Positions 7,562 through 14,715 of a DNA stretch of 44,043 nucleotides are shown piece by piece. Source of the DNA: an uncultured Eubacteriales bacterium (lineage in GTDB: Bacteria > Bacillota > Clostridia > Oscillospirales > CAG-382); assembly GCA_934446675.1 (NCBI GenBank), contig CAKSEL010000016.1, positions 1 through 44,043 on the forward strand, written 5' to 3'. Position numbers and translations under genes: made by a program. The notes beneath the pieces are model-generated. The model did no database searches. It saw nothing but the letters and a program-made list of their open reading frames with translations, and had not been told where the DNA came from. The number at the start of each line of letters is the position of its first letter. The stretch's first letter is position 1.

Positions 7562-8194
7562 TCATTCTGTATCCCGGAGCGTCGTCACGATAAGCTTGTT
7601 TTCGATGGCGGTGGCGATCAGCTCTTCCTTGTTGTTGAAGCCGCCCTTTTCGATCATGTCCGAAAGGTTCCAGCGGACTCCGCTGACCGACAGACCGAAC
7701 TTGTCGGCAATCTCCCGGTAGGTGAAGCCGCGTATGTAGTGGCGGAGGATCTCGATCTGTATCGGTGAGATGTCGCCCGACAGCATATTCTTCATCTCGA
7801 CAGACGGAGCTGCGCCCGGAAAGATCCGCTCGCCGTTCATGGTCCGCATAATCACGTCAAGCAGCTCCTCCGTGCCGTGATCCTTGTACCACAGGCTGTC
7901 CGCCGCGCCGCGCTTTGCCTCGGAAAGCACGTTCGGGTCGATGAGTGAGGTGATCACGACGACTTTAATGTGCGGAAACCTCTCTTTTATCCGTCTTCCT
8001 GCCGCAAGACCCGAGTGCTTGTGCAGTGTAAGGATGTCCATCAGCACAAGATCGACGTCGGCTCCGCAGCGGCTCTCAATGTCAAAAGCATCTCGAAACG
8101 TCCCGACGAGGCGGAACCGCTCATCCGATTCGAGTATCAGCGAAAAATGCTTCAGCATATAGCGGTCGTCTTCGACCAGTATCGTGTTTACCAT
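7562..8194 (-). CDS. NarL/FixJ-type response regulator
   Basis: A 210-residue DNA-binding regulator. The receiver domain (1-120) keeps the acidic triad (VEDD at 8-10), the phosphorylated Asp at 53 (LVLMDIL), the switch Ser/Thr (VVITS) and the Lys (WYKDHG). The LuxR-type helix-turn-helix follows (ISPIQIEILRHYIRGFTYRE, IADKFGLSVSGVRWNLSDMI). It would be phosphorylated by the kinase encoded just upstream, whose stop overlaps this start by 7 bases. It ends before a terminator, and the next promoter downstream drives the SLH surface operon, making that operon its most likely target. That link is inference from position. Confidence 0.9.
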   Translation of the reverse strand: MVNTILVEDDRYMLKHFSLILESDERFRLVGTFRDAFDIESRCGADVDLVLMDILTLHKHSGLAAGRRIKERFPHIKVVVITSLIDPNVLSEAKRGAADSLWYKDHGTEELLDVIMRTMNGERIFPGAAPSVEMKNMLSGDISPIQIEILRHYIRGFTYREIADKFGLSVSGVRWNLSDMIEKGGFNNKEELIATAIENKLIVTTLRDTE

Positions 8195-9435
8195 ATCTCA
8201 TCCTCCGTTATCGGCAGATTGAGAAGCAGCGCGAAGACGGGAGAATATGCCGTGAGCATTTCGCCGCCCATGGATTCGACGCTTCGTCTCAGCGATGAAA
8301 GTCCGCTTCCCTCGATTATCTTTCCCTTCGGTTTTTCGCCGTCGTTGGTTATCGTGACTGAGCAGATCCCGTGCCGTTCCTGTAGGTTGACAGCCACATA
8401 AGTCCCGTGCGCGTGTCTGACGCAGTTCGTGGCGCATTCGCGTATTGCAGCCACCACAAGCTGCTCAAGCCTTGTGTTATGCGGCATATACCCTTTGAGT
8501 ATAAGCTTGATTCCGAGCTTTTCGCAGTTTTTTACCTCATCCGCAATGTCCCCGTTCAACTGCGGCGGAGACGCCGAGAGAACACTCACGGCGTCCCTCA
8601 GCGCGGCGAGCTTCTTGTCTGCCTCGTCCGCGTTCTCCATGATGTCCTGAATCGTTATGAGACTCCGTCCCATCGTGTCGTGAGTCCGGATCTTCATTTC
8701 AAGGCTCTCCTTTTCCCGGATGTCGTCGGTCATACGGTCATACATCGCGCGGAGTTTGCGGTTGGTTTCGGCAAGACGCCGGTTTTCGCTCTCAAGCTGC
8801 TCCTTTACGCGGTGGAGCTCCGTGATATCCTGCGCGGTTATCTGCCGCCAGCCTTTCTCTCCGCTTACGGTTATCTGCTCCGAGTTGAACAGTCTCACGT
8901 TTCCGTCAGGAAAGAAGAATGTCCCGTTTGATGACCGTTTTCCGTCCGGCCCCGCAGGAAACAGCACCGTGTCGAGCTCGCCGATCATCTGCGGATAGGA
9001 ACCTGTCATCATATAGGAAAGCTCACGCATGGTCTCGTTGCAGAGGATTATCCGCCCCGCCGGGTCGGCAAAGCAGATCCCCATTGTGAGGGCGTTCGTC
9101 GCCTCGCGGATGGAATCGGGAGTGATGCGCTCGAAAAGCCGTTTACGCTCCATGGGGATCGCGATAGAAAGATGAATAGCCGCCAGAAACAGCAGAACAG
9201 CGACCGGAATCCAGGGAAGTCTGCACAGCCCGGTGTCCGCGTCCCCGTACTGTGGGAACAGTATCAGTGCCGCAAACAGGATGAAAAGCGCAAGGAGGGA
9301 GACAAGCTTTTCCGCAAACCGCACCGAACGGTGTGCTTTGTATATAAGGAGCGCGGTCTCTCCTATCACCGAGACAAAGAGCATCGTGGCAAACATCGAT
9401 CGCAGAAGAGGCGGCAGTGTATAAAAAGCGTTCAT
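8188..9435 (-). CDS. PAS-containing sensor histidine kinase
   Basis: A 415-residue membrane kinase. The ATG at 9435 is chosen because GGAGG precedes it and it overlaps the stop of the upstream gene by four bases (ATGA). Three membrane segments occupy about residues 10-105. A PAS domain follows (ITPDSIREATNALTMGICFA). A coiled coil comes next (ELHRVKEQLESENRRLAETN). The His-containing helix has KIRTHDTMGRSL, like the HDxxG of HisKA_3 kinases. The ATPase domain has an N box (AAIRECATNCVRHAHG), ITNDGEKPKG and a G box (GSGLSSLRRSVESMGG). It pairs with the response regulator directly downstream. The signal is unknown. Confidence 0.88.
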   Translation of the reverse strand: MNAFYTLPPLLRSMFATMLFVSVIGETALLIYKAHRSVRFAEKLVSLLALFILFAALILFPQYGDADTGLCRLPWIPVAVLLFLAAIHLSIAIPMERKRLFERITPDSIREATNALTMGICFADPAGRIILCNETMRELSYMMTGSYPQMIGELDTVLFPAGPDGKRSSNGTFFFPDGNVRLFNSEQITVSGEKGWRQITAQDITELHRVKEQLESENRRLAETNRKLRAMYDRMTDDIREKESLEMKIRTHDTMGRSLITIQDIMENADEADKKLAALRDAVSVLSASPPQLNGDIADEVKNCEKLGIKLILKGYMPHNTRLEQLVVAAIRECATNCVRHAHGTYVAVNLQERHGICSVTITNDGEKPKGKIIEGSGLSSLRRSVESMGGEMLTAYSPVFALLLNLPITEDEIW

Positions 9436-11120
9436 GCTTCGCCTCCCTCCGACTCGAGCGGCAGAACCAGCGTCTGCTCGCCGTCGTCTGTATCGATTTT
9501 CGCAGAAGGGTACTTGTGCGTTATCTCCGATAAATCTCTTCGGGTGTCGAGCGAGACCGTGACGCGAAGAAGGCCGCACGGACGTGCGAGCCGGACGTTG
9601 ACCGCTTCAAGCTCTCCGAAGGTCTCCTCAACGCAATCCTCGAAAAAGTCGTATGCGAGAGCCGCCGCCCTGCCGTTCAGCATCTCGCCGTCGACAAAAC
9701 ATGTCCCGCGCGCCGAGAGAAGCCGGAGCACCCGTATTGTCTCGCCGAACGCGTTCTCCATCTCGGCTGCCGGAATGTCATAATTGCGGTAGTTCAGCAG
9801 CGCGAGATGCCGCCTTCGCTTTATGAAGCCGCAGAGCACCGCGATCCGAGCGAGTATTCTCTTTGCCTCGTCCGAGTTTTTGTCCGAGGCGCGGTACTCG
9901 TCGACCCTGACGGCAATCTTGTCCATCTGCTGCTGCGTGACGCTGCGGAGCATATCGTAGAGCTGGTTTTTCTCCTCGATTTCCCTGCGCTTCTTGTCGC
10001 GCGTGTACTCGTAGCGGAGAAGGGAGTTGCGCTCCTCGAGCTCTTCCTTGACCTCCTGTGTCTCTGCACCGCGCTTTATGAGCTCCGAGACGTCCTCGGT
10101 CCAGATGGCGTGTCCGCCTTTTATCGGTATATTGTAGAGAATCCGGTAATCCGATAGAAGTATCGGCGTGTTTTCGGACGAGACAAGCGTCTCAAGGCTG
10201 AACGGCTCCGCGTCAAGCGCGGCGTACCGGACGTAGTAATCGTTGTCGGTGATCTGTGCCGAGCAGCCGGTAACCGCGCGGAACAGCTCTTCGTAGCGCC
10301 TGTTCGACGCGATGAGATTGCACTGTATGCAGATCTCGAAGGTCAGGGCGTAGAGGACGGTCTGTGTCACCGTGAGGTCGCCGAACAGAGTCATGAGCCA
10401 ATCGTATCTCTTCCAGTAAACGAAGATATAGACTATCGCCAACACCGGCGGTATTAGCGGCAGGATTATGAGCCTGCGCGTCAGCGGAATCCGGCATTTC
10501 CGGAGCATCAGGAAAAGTGTCAGAAGCGCGCAGAAAATCTGCCACGCCATAATGAGGTAATAGACCGCCGCGTAGCTGTATTCCTTGTCGCTCCACTCAA
10601 AGAACCCCTGATCTGCGGGAAAAACGAAGACCTTATGATGCAGGTCGTTTGTTATTACAAACAGGAAGAGAAGCAGCGTCACGCCCCAGAGAAGTCCGGT
10701 CCTTTTCGGGATCCGCCATTCGAGCGGCTTTCCGAGCGTCAGTGCGATGACCACGCCGCACATCGGGATGAACAGCATGGGAAGGTAATAGAGATACCAC
10801 ATATACCGGGCGGCGAACCGTATTGTCAGTATGTGGAACTTAAGCGTTCTGACGATCAGCCATAACAGTATCAGCCCGTCGACGCCGATAAGATACCGGC
10901 GCACCGACTTATGGACTATCCGGCGCTTCAGGGTGATTCCCCACACGAAGAAGAGCCCCATATACAGAATTGAGCGCACGAGCCCGAGCGGACGGACGAA
11001 CATCGGCGGCAGGATACCGTTCTTTGTGAGCTGACGGCAGATGACCGCTGAAAGTATTGTCAGGAATACCGCGGAGAGTGTTCGGCTGTATTTCCGGGTG
11101 CTGCCGTTTGCGGCGTTCAT
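9432..11120 (-). CDS. 7TM membrane protein with degenerate histidine-kinase-like C-terminus
   Basis: A 562-residue protein started at ATG 11120 behind AAAGGAG. The first 260 or so residues carry about seven membrane helices, like the HisK 7TM sensor region. A PAS-like segment (RRYEELFRAVTGCSAQITDN) and a long charged coiled coil (EVKEELEERNSLLRYEYTRD) follow. The C-terminus resembles a kinase helix and ATPase domain but lacks the phosphorylated His (GFIKRRRHLALLNYRNYDIP), a recognisable N box and a GxG box. It is likely an inactive kinase-like sensor. It is translationally coupled to the true kinase, so it probably passes a membrane signal to that kinase by heterodimer contact. This reading is inference from motif loss and gene order. 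Confidence 0.75.
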   Translation of the reverse strand: MNAANGSTRKYSRTLSAVFLTILSAVICRQLTKNGILPPMFVRPLGLVRSILYMGLFFVWGITLKRRIVHKSVRRYLIGVDGLILLWLIVRTLKFHILTIRFAARYMWYLYYLPMLFIPMCGVVIALTLGKPLEWRIPKRTGLLWGVTLLLFLFVITNDLHHKVFVFPADQGFFEWSDKEYSYAAVYYLIMAWQIFCALLTLFLMLRKCRIPLTRRLIILPLIPPVLAIVYIFVYWKRYDWLMTLFGDLTVTQTVLYALTFEICIQCNLIASNRRYEELFRAVTGCSAQITDNDYYVRYAALDAEPFSLETLVSSENTPILLSDYRILYNIPIKGGHAIWTEDVSELIKRGAETQEVKEELEERNSLLRYEYTRDKKRREIEEKNQLYDMLRSVTQQQMDKIAVRVDEYRASDKNSDEAKRILARIAVLCGFIKRRRHLALLNYRNYDIPAAEMENAFGETIRVLRLLSARGTCFVDGEMLNGRAAALAYDFFEDCVEETFGELEAVNVRLARPCGLLRVTVSLDTRRDLSEITHKYPSAKIDTDDGEQTLVLPLESEGGEA

Positions 11121-11364
11121 CTGCGGATCATCTCCTTTGCTTGGGGAACAGTATCGATACGGGAAAAGCCGCAAAGCCGTGTTTGGGTGACAAAACGCCT
11201 TCAGAGCTGATTGGCTGCCCGGACACGCACGGATCCTTGTATCTTTATTTCAGCATAACATGAAGATCCGGTTTTGTCAATGGTGAAGACGAAGATAAGT
11301 TCTTCAATCAATATACTCCGACGCCGCATTCCGTTAAGAAAATCCTTTATCTGCCTGCGCGAAC

Positions 11365-11389
11365 AAAAAAGCCGGCAATTTGCCGACTT
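11365..11389 (-). terminator. Leftward hairpin terminator in the gap above the signalling genes
   Basis: Reading leftwards, AAGTCGGCA and TGCCGGCTT pair around a three-base loop with one G-U, followed by TTTT. No intact gene lies to its right before the tRNA half, so it may have ended a gene now lost. The rest of 11121-11680 shows only short, unconvincing frames. Confidence 0.6.
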
Positions 11390-11680
11390 AAACATTGATA
11401 ATCACACCGCATACGATAGTCAATTTCATAATCCTGATATTTCTTTCCGGATTTAATCCCCATCTTCATTTTGTATGTTAAATGCTCCGTATCACCATAC
11501 ATACATCGTTGGTAATGTCTATTGCAAGTTTTGCTAATAGGAGCCTTTGTAATTGTGTGAAATTATATGATATAAGATAACACAGTATCATATTCAAATC
11601 TCTCACAAATCCCGTAGTTATGCGGATTGTACGGTTTTTCTGAACACGAGAGAACACCTTGGAAAATACGGTACAATTTG

Positions 11681-11725
11681 CTCCTAAGCGGTAGGTCGGG
11701 TGTTCGAATCACCTCGGGAACGCCA
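11681..11725 (+). other. 3' half of tRNA-Arg(CCU): probable attachment-site scar
   Basis: The 45 bases have exact tRNA spacing from position 32 to the CCA end: anticodon loop CTCCTAA (anticodon CCT), 3' anticodon stem GCGGT, five-base variable loop, T stem GGGTG/CACCT around loop TTCGAAT, acceptor strand CGGGAAC, discriminator G and encoded CCA. The 35 bases upstream cannot pair as the 5' half: no GTTCCCG acceptor strand, no D arm and no ACCGC stem. Tyrosine recombinases often cross over in the anticodon loop. The displaced 3' half followed by the original terminator marks the end of an integrated element lying to the left. Isotype is read from the anticodon and is fairly secure. Confidence 0.85.
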
Positions 11726-11732
11726 AAAACTC

Positions 11733-11774
11733 CGCCGGAAACTTAAGTAAAATCAAGGGTTTCCGGCGTTTTTT
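11733..11774 (+). terminator. Terminator of the original tRNA gene
   Basis: A perfect 10-base stem, CGCCGGAAAC (11733-11742) with GTTTCCGGCG (11759-11768), is followed by six T. It lies eight bases after the tRNA CCA end. Confidence 0.9.
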
Positions 11775-11818
11775 CATTTTTACGAAGAAACAGCAAAAAC
11801 GAAAAAATCACAAATTTT

Positions 11819-11980
11819 CATTAGCAAATTCTCCGTCTGCTAATGGAATTTAGGACTAATGTCGTCCGCCTTTCAGGCGGACGGCTTGCTAATAAAAATT
11901 AGCAAAAAAAACGCTGTTTTGCTAATGAAATTGCCCTCTCTGCTAATGCGGAAAAAATCGAGCCCAAAATCCTGCTAATG
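11819..11980. repeat. Cluster of TGCTAATG octamers
   Basis: Within 162 bases there are seven close copies and one weaker copy of TGCTAAT(G/A): minus-strand copies at 11819-11826 and 11898-11904, plus-strand copies at 11838-11845, 11887-11894, 11920-11927, 11941-11948 and 11973-11980, and a weak copy at 11855-11861. Two copies form the palindrome TTGCTAATAAAAATTAGCAA (11886-11905). A strong hairpin (CGTCCGCCT/AGGCGGACG, about 11863-11883) sits among them without a T run. There is no open frame. It could be a protein-binding array, an iteron-like origin or recombinase arm sites. The function is unknown. Confidence 0.7.
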
Positions 11981-11993
11981 GACAAGGCGGTCG

Positions 11994-12122
11994 TTACCCT
12001 GTTAATTCGTTCATTTTTCGATAGGTTGTATGCCCGAACTCTGTGCAAGTCGGTTTTGTGATTACTGCTTTGTTGTCGTGCTGTAATTTATCTGTATAAT
12101 CTGCTGTGAATTTATCACCGCA
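11994..12122 (-). pseudogene. Fragment of a surface-protein TCTEKGYTTYTC-type repeat
   Basis: Read leftwards from about 12122, the frame gives YCGDKFTADYTDKL then KAVITKPTCTEFGHTTY. This matches the Cys-Gly-Asp...Pro-Thr-Cys-Thr-Glu-x-Gly-x-Thr-Thr repeat found in many large Clostridia surface proteins, then stops. Only one repeat unit is left and it has no start of its own. It abuts the AroD-like fragment in another frame, so it was joined there by deletion. Confidence 0.5.
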
Positions 12123-12190
12123 ATAAGACCGTCGGGGGTGTCCGATTTCAGCATGGCGGTTACGGTTGATCTTCCGCTTTTCAGAAACAT
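12062..12190 (-). pseudogene. Type I 3-dehydroquinase-like N-terminal fragment
   Basis: An ATG at 12190 sits seven bases after GGGAGG and 14 bases after the SDR stop. The first 26 residues (MFLKSGRSTVTAMLKSDTPD, GLIAVI) resemble the start of AroD-type 3-dehydroquinate dehydratase TIM barrels. The frame then enters the surface-repeat fragment out of register and stops at 12062, leaving 42 residues. The catalytic barrel is gone. The good ribosome site and operon spacing show that it was once the gene after the SDR. Confidence 0.5.
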
Positions 12191-12204
12191 AAAAACACCT
12201 CCCG

Positions 12205-12933
12205 CTACATATGCTTTCGGCAGCCATCAACAAGCCAGTTCTGACCGTTTACGTAGTCCGCCTCATCGCTCGCAAGAAACACAATAACATTTGCACATTC
12301 CTCGGGCGTTCCGGCACGCCCCAAAAATGAGTATTCCGTCATTGGATTTGTATAGTTGTCGGTTACATCAATACTGCCGGGGGATACCGCATTGACATTG
12401 ATTTTATACTGCCCCAACTCCTTTGCAAGAACCTTCGTGAATGCGATTACCGCCCCTTTGGTCATAGAATAGTCCGCCATATTCGTAACCCCGTAAACCC
12501 CTGCGACGGAGCCAATGTTGACTATTTTGCCTCCGCCGTTTTTCTTCATACATGGTATCACTGCTTTCGTGAAATACATCGTACCCAAAATATTTACATT
12601 TATTTTCTGCTTCCAACTTTCCGGATCGGAGTCCTCAAACGCACCCCACGTGTTGTAAATTCCGGCATTGTTTATAAGTATATCGATTGTTCCGAAGGCT
12701 TTTTCCGCCTTTTCCACAGCCTCGCAGACCGCCTGCTCGTCAGATACGTCAAGCGTAAGTGCAATAACTTCCGCACCGATTTTTCGTGCAGCTGCAGCCG
12801 TTATTTTAAGTCCCTCTTCATTTTTATCGGCAAGCACCAGATTTGCTCCCAAATTCGCAAACTTCAGCGCGGCAGCTTTGCCTATTCCGTGCGAAACTCC
12901 CGTTACTATTGCTGTTTTTTCTTTGAAATTCAT
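12205..12933 (-). CDS. Short-chain dehydrogenase/reductase (SDR)
   Basis: A 242-residue classical SDR. The ATG at 12933 follows GGGAG by eight bases. The nucleotide-binding motif TGVSHGIG lies at about 12-19, followed by LADKN, LDVSD, NNAG, the catalytic Ser in NIGSVAG and the YSMTK Tyr-Lys pair, then NAVSPGSIDV and a conserved end (FLASDEADYVNGQNWLVDG). It would oxidise or reduce an alcohol/ketone with NAD(P), probably a sugar or polyol given the AraC regulator and sugar oxidoreductase remnant next door. The substrate cannot be read from sequence. It has its own promoter at 12965-12993. Confidence 0.9.
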   Translation of the reverse strand: MNFKEKTAIVTGVSHGIGKAAALKFANLGANLVLADKNEEGLKITAAAARKIGAEVIALTLDVSDEQAVCEAVEKAEKAFGTIDILINNAGIYNTWGAFEDSDPESWKQKINVNILGTMYFTKAVIPCMKKNGGGKIVNIGSVAGVYGVTNMADYSMTKGAVIAFTKVLAKELGQYKINVNAVSPGSIDVTDNYTNPMTEYSFLGRAGTPEECANVIVFLASDEADYVNGQNWLVDGCRKHM

Positions 12934-12964
12934 AAAAAACACTCCCTTGATTTTTTATACACAA

Positions 12965-12993
12965 ATTATATAAAATAATCAAGAGAGTGTAAA
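12965..12993 (-). promoter_or_regulatory. Sigma-A promoter of the SDR gene
   Basis: Leftward -35 TTTACA (12988-12993), a 17-base spacer and -10 TATAAT (12965-12970), about 30 bases before the SDR start. Confidence 0.75.
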
Positions 12994-13029
12994 TAGCAAA
13001 AACAATCTGCTTTTTAGCCAAAACATAAC

Positions 13030-13761
13030 CTATTTCATCTTGTTGGGTGAACAGGAATAGTATTTTTTAAACGCGCGGCTGAACTGGTATATATCGCTGT
13101 AGCCGCAAAGCTCTGCCGTTTCACCGACCGAAAACCCGACCGAAAGGTATGCCGCCGCTTTTTCCATACGGAGCTTTGTAAGGTATTTAAACGGCGTCAT
13201 TCTGCTATTTTTGAGGAAAATACGGTTGAGATACGTGTAGCTGACATTAAGATGCTCCGCAACCGAAGCAGCCGTTGTATCGGATATTCCTATACAACTG
13301 CCCATATATTCCGCTGCCGAATTGAAAATCGCCGCCGAAGAGCCGCTATTTTTGAAAACAGCCGAAATCAGCTCATACATAGCCGACATGATTTCGGATT
13401 TAGCAGAAATTCCGCTCAAAACCGACAGTGCATCAATCCTTGCATATACATATTCAAAAAGAACTTGCCCGATTTTCGGCAAAGACGAAATCTCATCAAA
13501 CATACGGCTGTCGTCAAAATTAATCATCAACGCCGCAGAATCGCTGAGTGATTTGTTTTTATAGCTTGCACCCGACGGAATATAAACCGGGTTATCGCAG
13601 TCGGCGATAACGCTTTTCCCGTCAAATGAAAATTCTATCCGTCCTCTTTGCATAACTATTATACATGAATTTTTACGGCATTTTATATCAATGCTGTGCC
13701 CTTTTTTGTCAACAACCCTCATTGCGGAAGCAAAACGCTTTATATAATAATTCTCATTCAT
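13030..13761 (-). CDS. AraC-family transcription regulator
   Basis: A 243-residue regulator with start ATG 13761, eight bases after AAAGGAG. The first 110 or so residues are a cupin-like ligand domain (IVMQRGRIEFSFDGKSVIAD, IPSGA). The C-terminal 100 residues hold two helix-turn-helix motifs: SVAEHLNVSYTYLNRIFLKN, then SVGETAELCGYSDIYQFSRA followed by FKKYYSCSPNKMK. Such proteins usually sense a sugar and activate a nearby transport or catabolic operon. It begins two bases after the stop of the Gfo/Idh remnant, so the two were an operon, and the SDR operon is the likely target. Confidence 0.9.
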   Translation of the reverse strand: MNENYYIKRFASAMRVVDKKGHSIDIKCRKNSCIIVMQRGRIEFSFDGKSVIADCDNPVYIPSGASYKNKSLSDSAALMINFDDSRMFDEISSLPKIGQVLFEYVYARIDALSVLSGISAKSEIMSAMYELISAVFKNSGSSAAIFNSAAEYMGSCIGISDTTAASVAEHLNVSYTYLNRIFLKNSRMTPFKYLTKLRMEKAAAYLSVGFSVGETAELCGYSDIYQFSRAFKKYYSCSPNKMK

Positions 13762-13763
13762 TG

Positions 13764-14093
13764 TCAAGGCTCCTTTATGTACTCGCCGACATCAACGGTC
13801 ATTCCGCCGTTAAGCCTTGATTTTTCCGCCGCAAAAACGGTCAGGTGGTTTTCACAGGAAATATCTGCGCCCGAAATAGCGTTGGCCGTATACTCATCAT
13901 TCAGATAATAATAAAGGGTGTGAACAATTCCGTCGTCACCGACGCCGTGGGTTTCCTTTATATAATTTCTCCTGTTCTCAATCGGCTCCGCAACCGCAAC
14001 AATCTTGTATTTTTCTGGTGTTTTGAGCATCTTGTCCGTATAAGCCTTTCTGCGGTTCCCTGCACCTATCAATACCGCTTTAAGCTGTTTCAT
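13764..14093 (-). pseudogene. Gfo/Idh/MocA oxidoreductase with central deletion
   Basis: The frame starts MKQLKAVLIGAGNRRKAYTD, the Rossmann start of a Gfo/Idh/MocA sugar oxidoreductase, and runs through VAVAEPIENRRNYIKE at about residue 51. It then jumps straight to HGVGDDGIVHTLYYYL and VFAAEKSRL, which belong to the extreme C-terminus of the same family. About 250-300 residues are missing without breaking the frame, including the EKP catalytic motif. The remaining 109 residues cannot form a working enzyme. The start keeps a good promoter (14127-14155), so a short protein may still be made ahead of the AraC gene. Confidence 0.75.
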
Positions 14094-14126
14094 TTTTATC
14101 TGTCTTTTCAAAACTGTTCTACCACT

Positions 14127-14155
14127 ATTATATCAGTCTGATTTCATTATTGCAA
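14127..14155 (-). promoter_or_regulatory. Sigma-A promoter of the Gfo/Idh remnant and AraC gene
   Basis: Leftward -35 TTGCAA (14150-14155), a 17-base spacer and -10 TATAAT (14127-14132). Confidence 0.75.
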
Positions 14156-14156
14156 T

Positions 14157-14603
14157 ATGAAAATGGTAACAATCAATGCTTTATCTGCGGCAGACAGCGT
14201 TATTATTCCGGTTCAGGCACAGTATTTACCGGCAAAAGGAATGACGCAGCTTGTTCAGCCCATTTCAAGAGTTAAGAAGCGTATCAATCCGAACTTGAAG
14301 ATTGACGGTATGCTGCTTACTTTGGTGGATAGCCGTACCAACCTCGCTAAAAGCACGGTAGAAGCTCTGAGGGAAAACTTCGGTAATCAAATCAAGATGT
14401 ATCGCACATATATTCCGATTGCCGTTAAAGCAGCGGAGACTTCTTCCAAAGGCAAGAGCATATTTGATTATTAGCCAAACAGTACGGTGTCGAAAGCATA
14501 CTCCGAATTTACGAAGGAGGTGTTAGCCGATGGCAGAAAGAAAGAGCGACTTCACTCTCACGAAGCTCGATGGTTTATTTTCTACGCAGGAGCAGAGAGA
14601 TGA
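14157..14603 (+). pseudogene. ParA partition ATPase, 5' truncated with internal stop
   Basis: From MVTINALSAADSVIIPVQAQ the frame matches the C-terminal half of ParA/Soj-type ATPases of Tn1549-like conjugative elements (YLPAKGMTQLVQPI, KIDGMLLTLVDSRTNL, AAETSSKGKSIFDY). The Walker A half is absent. A TAG at 14472-14474 interrupts the frame where relatives have an ordinary residue. After it the same frame continues with family sequence (PNSTVSKAYSEFTKEVLADG) until TGA at 14601. It is therefore doubly broken: lost 5' half and a nonsense change. The SDR gene ends with TAG, so stop reassignment is not the explanation. Confidence 0.8.
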
Positions 14604-14715
14604 AGAAAAACTTTCAAAAATCCGAGATATTCCATTAACAGAGATTGACGATTTCCACGACCACCCTTTTAAGGTGCGTGATGATGAGGATATGGCACAG
14701 CTAGTTGAGAGTAGC
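14530..14715 (+). pseudogene. ParB-like partition protein, N-terminal stub
   Basis: ATG 14530 follows GGAGG and overlaps the ParA reading frame, the usual parA-parB layout. The first 60 or so residues (MAERKSDFTLTKLDGLFSTQ, IRDIPLTEIDDFHDHPF, DDEDMAQLVES) match the start of element-borne ParB proteins. From about 14714 the DNA is instead the reverse strand of a VirB6-like gene, so the remaining 57 or so residues to the stop at 14892 are meaningless. The ParB nuclease/CTPase core and DNA-binding domain are lost. Confidence 0.8.

Noticed and set aside
11201..11395. A 64-codon leftward frame right of the 7TM gene
   Set aside because: No ribosome site, no recognisable motif, and it overlaps the terminator hairpin at 11365-11389.
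11650..11725. A complete tRNA gene
   Set aside because: The 5' acceptor strand, D arm and 5' anticodon stem are all missing.
11819..11980. CRISPR array
   Set aside because: Units are only eight bases, in both orientations, with irregular spacing and no cas genes.
14472..14474. TAG read as a sense codon (recoded stop)
   Set aside because: The SDR gene in the same region ends with TAG, and the ParA gene is already truncated, so a nonsense mutation is simpler.
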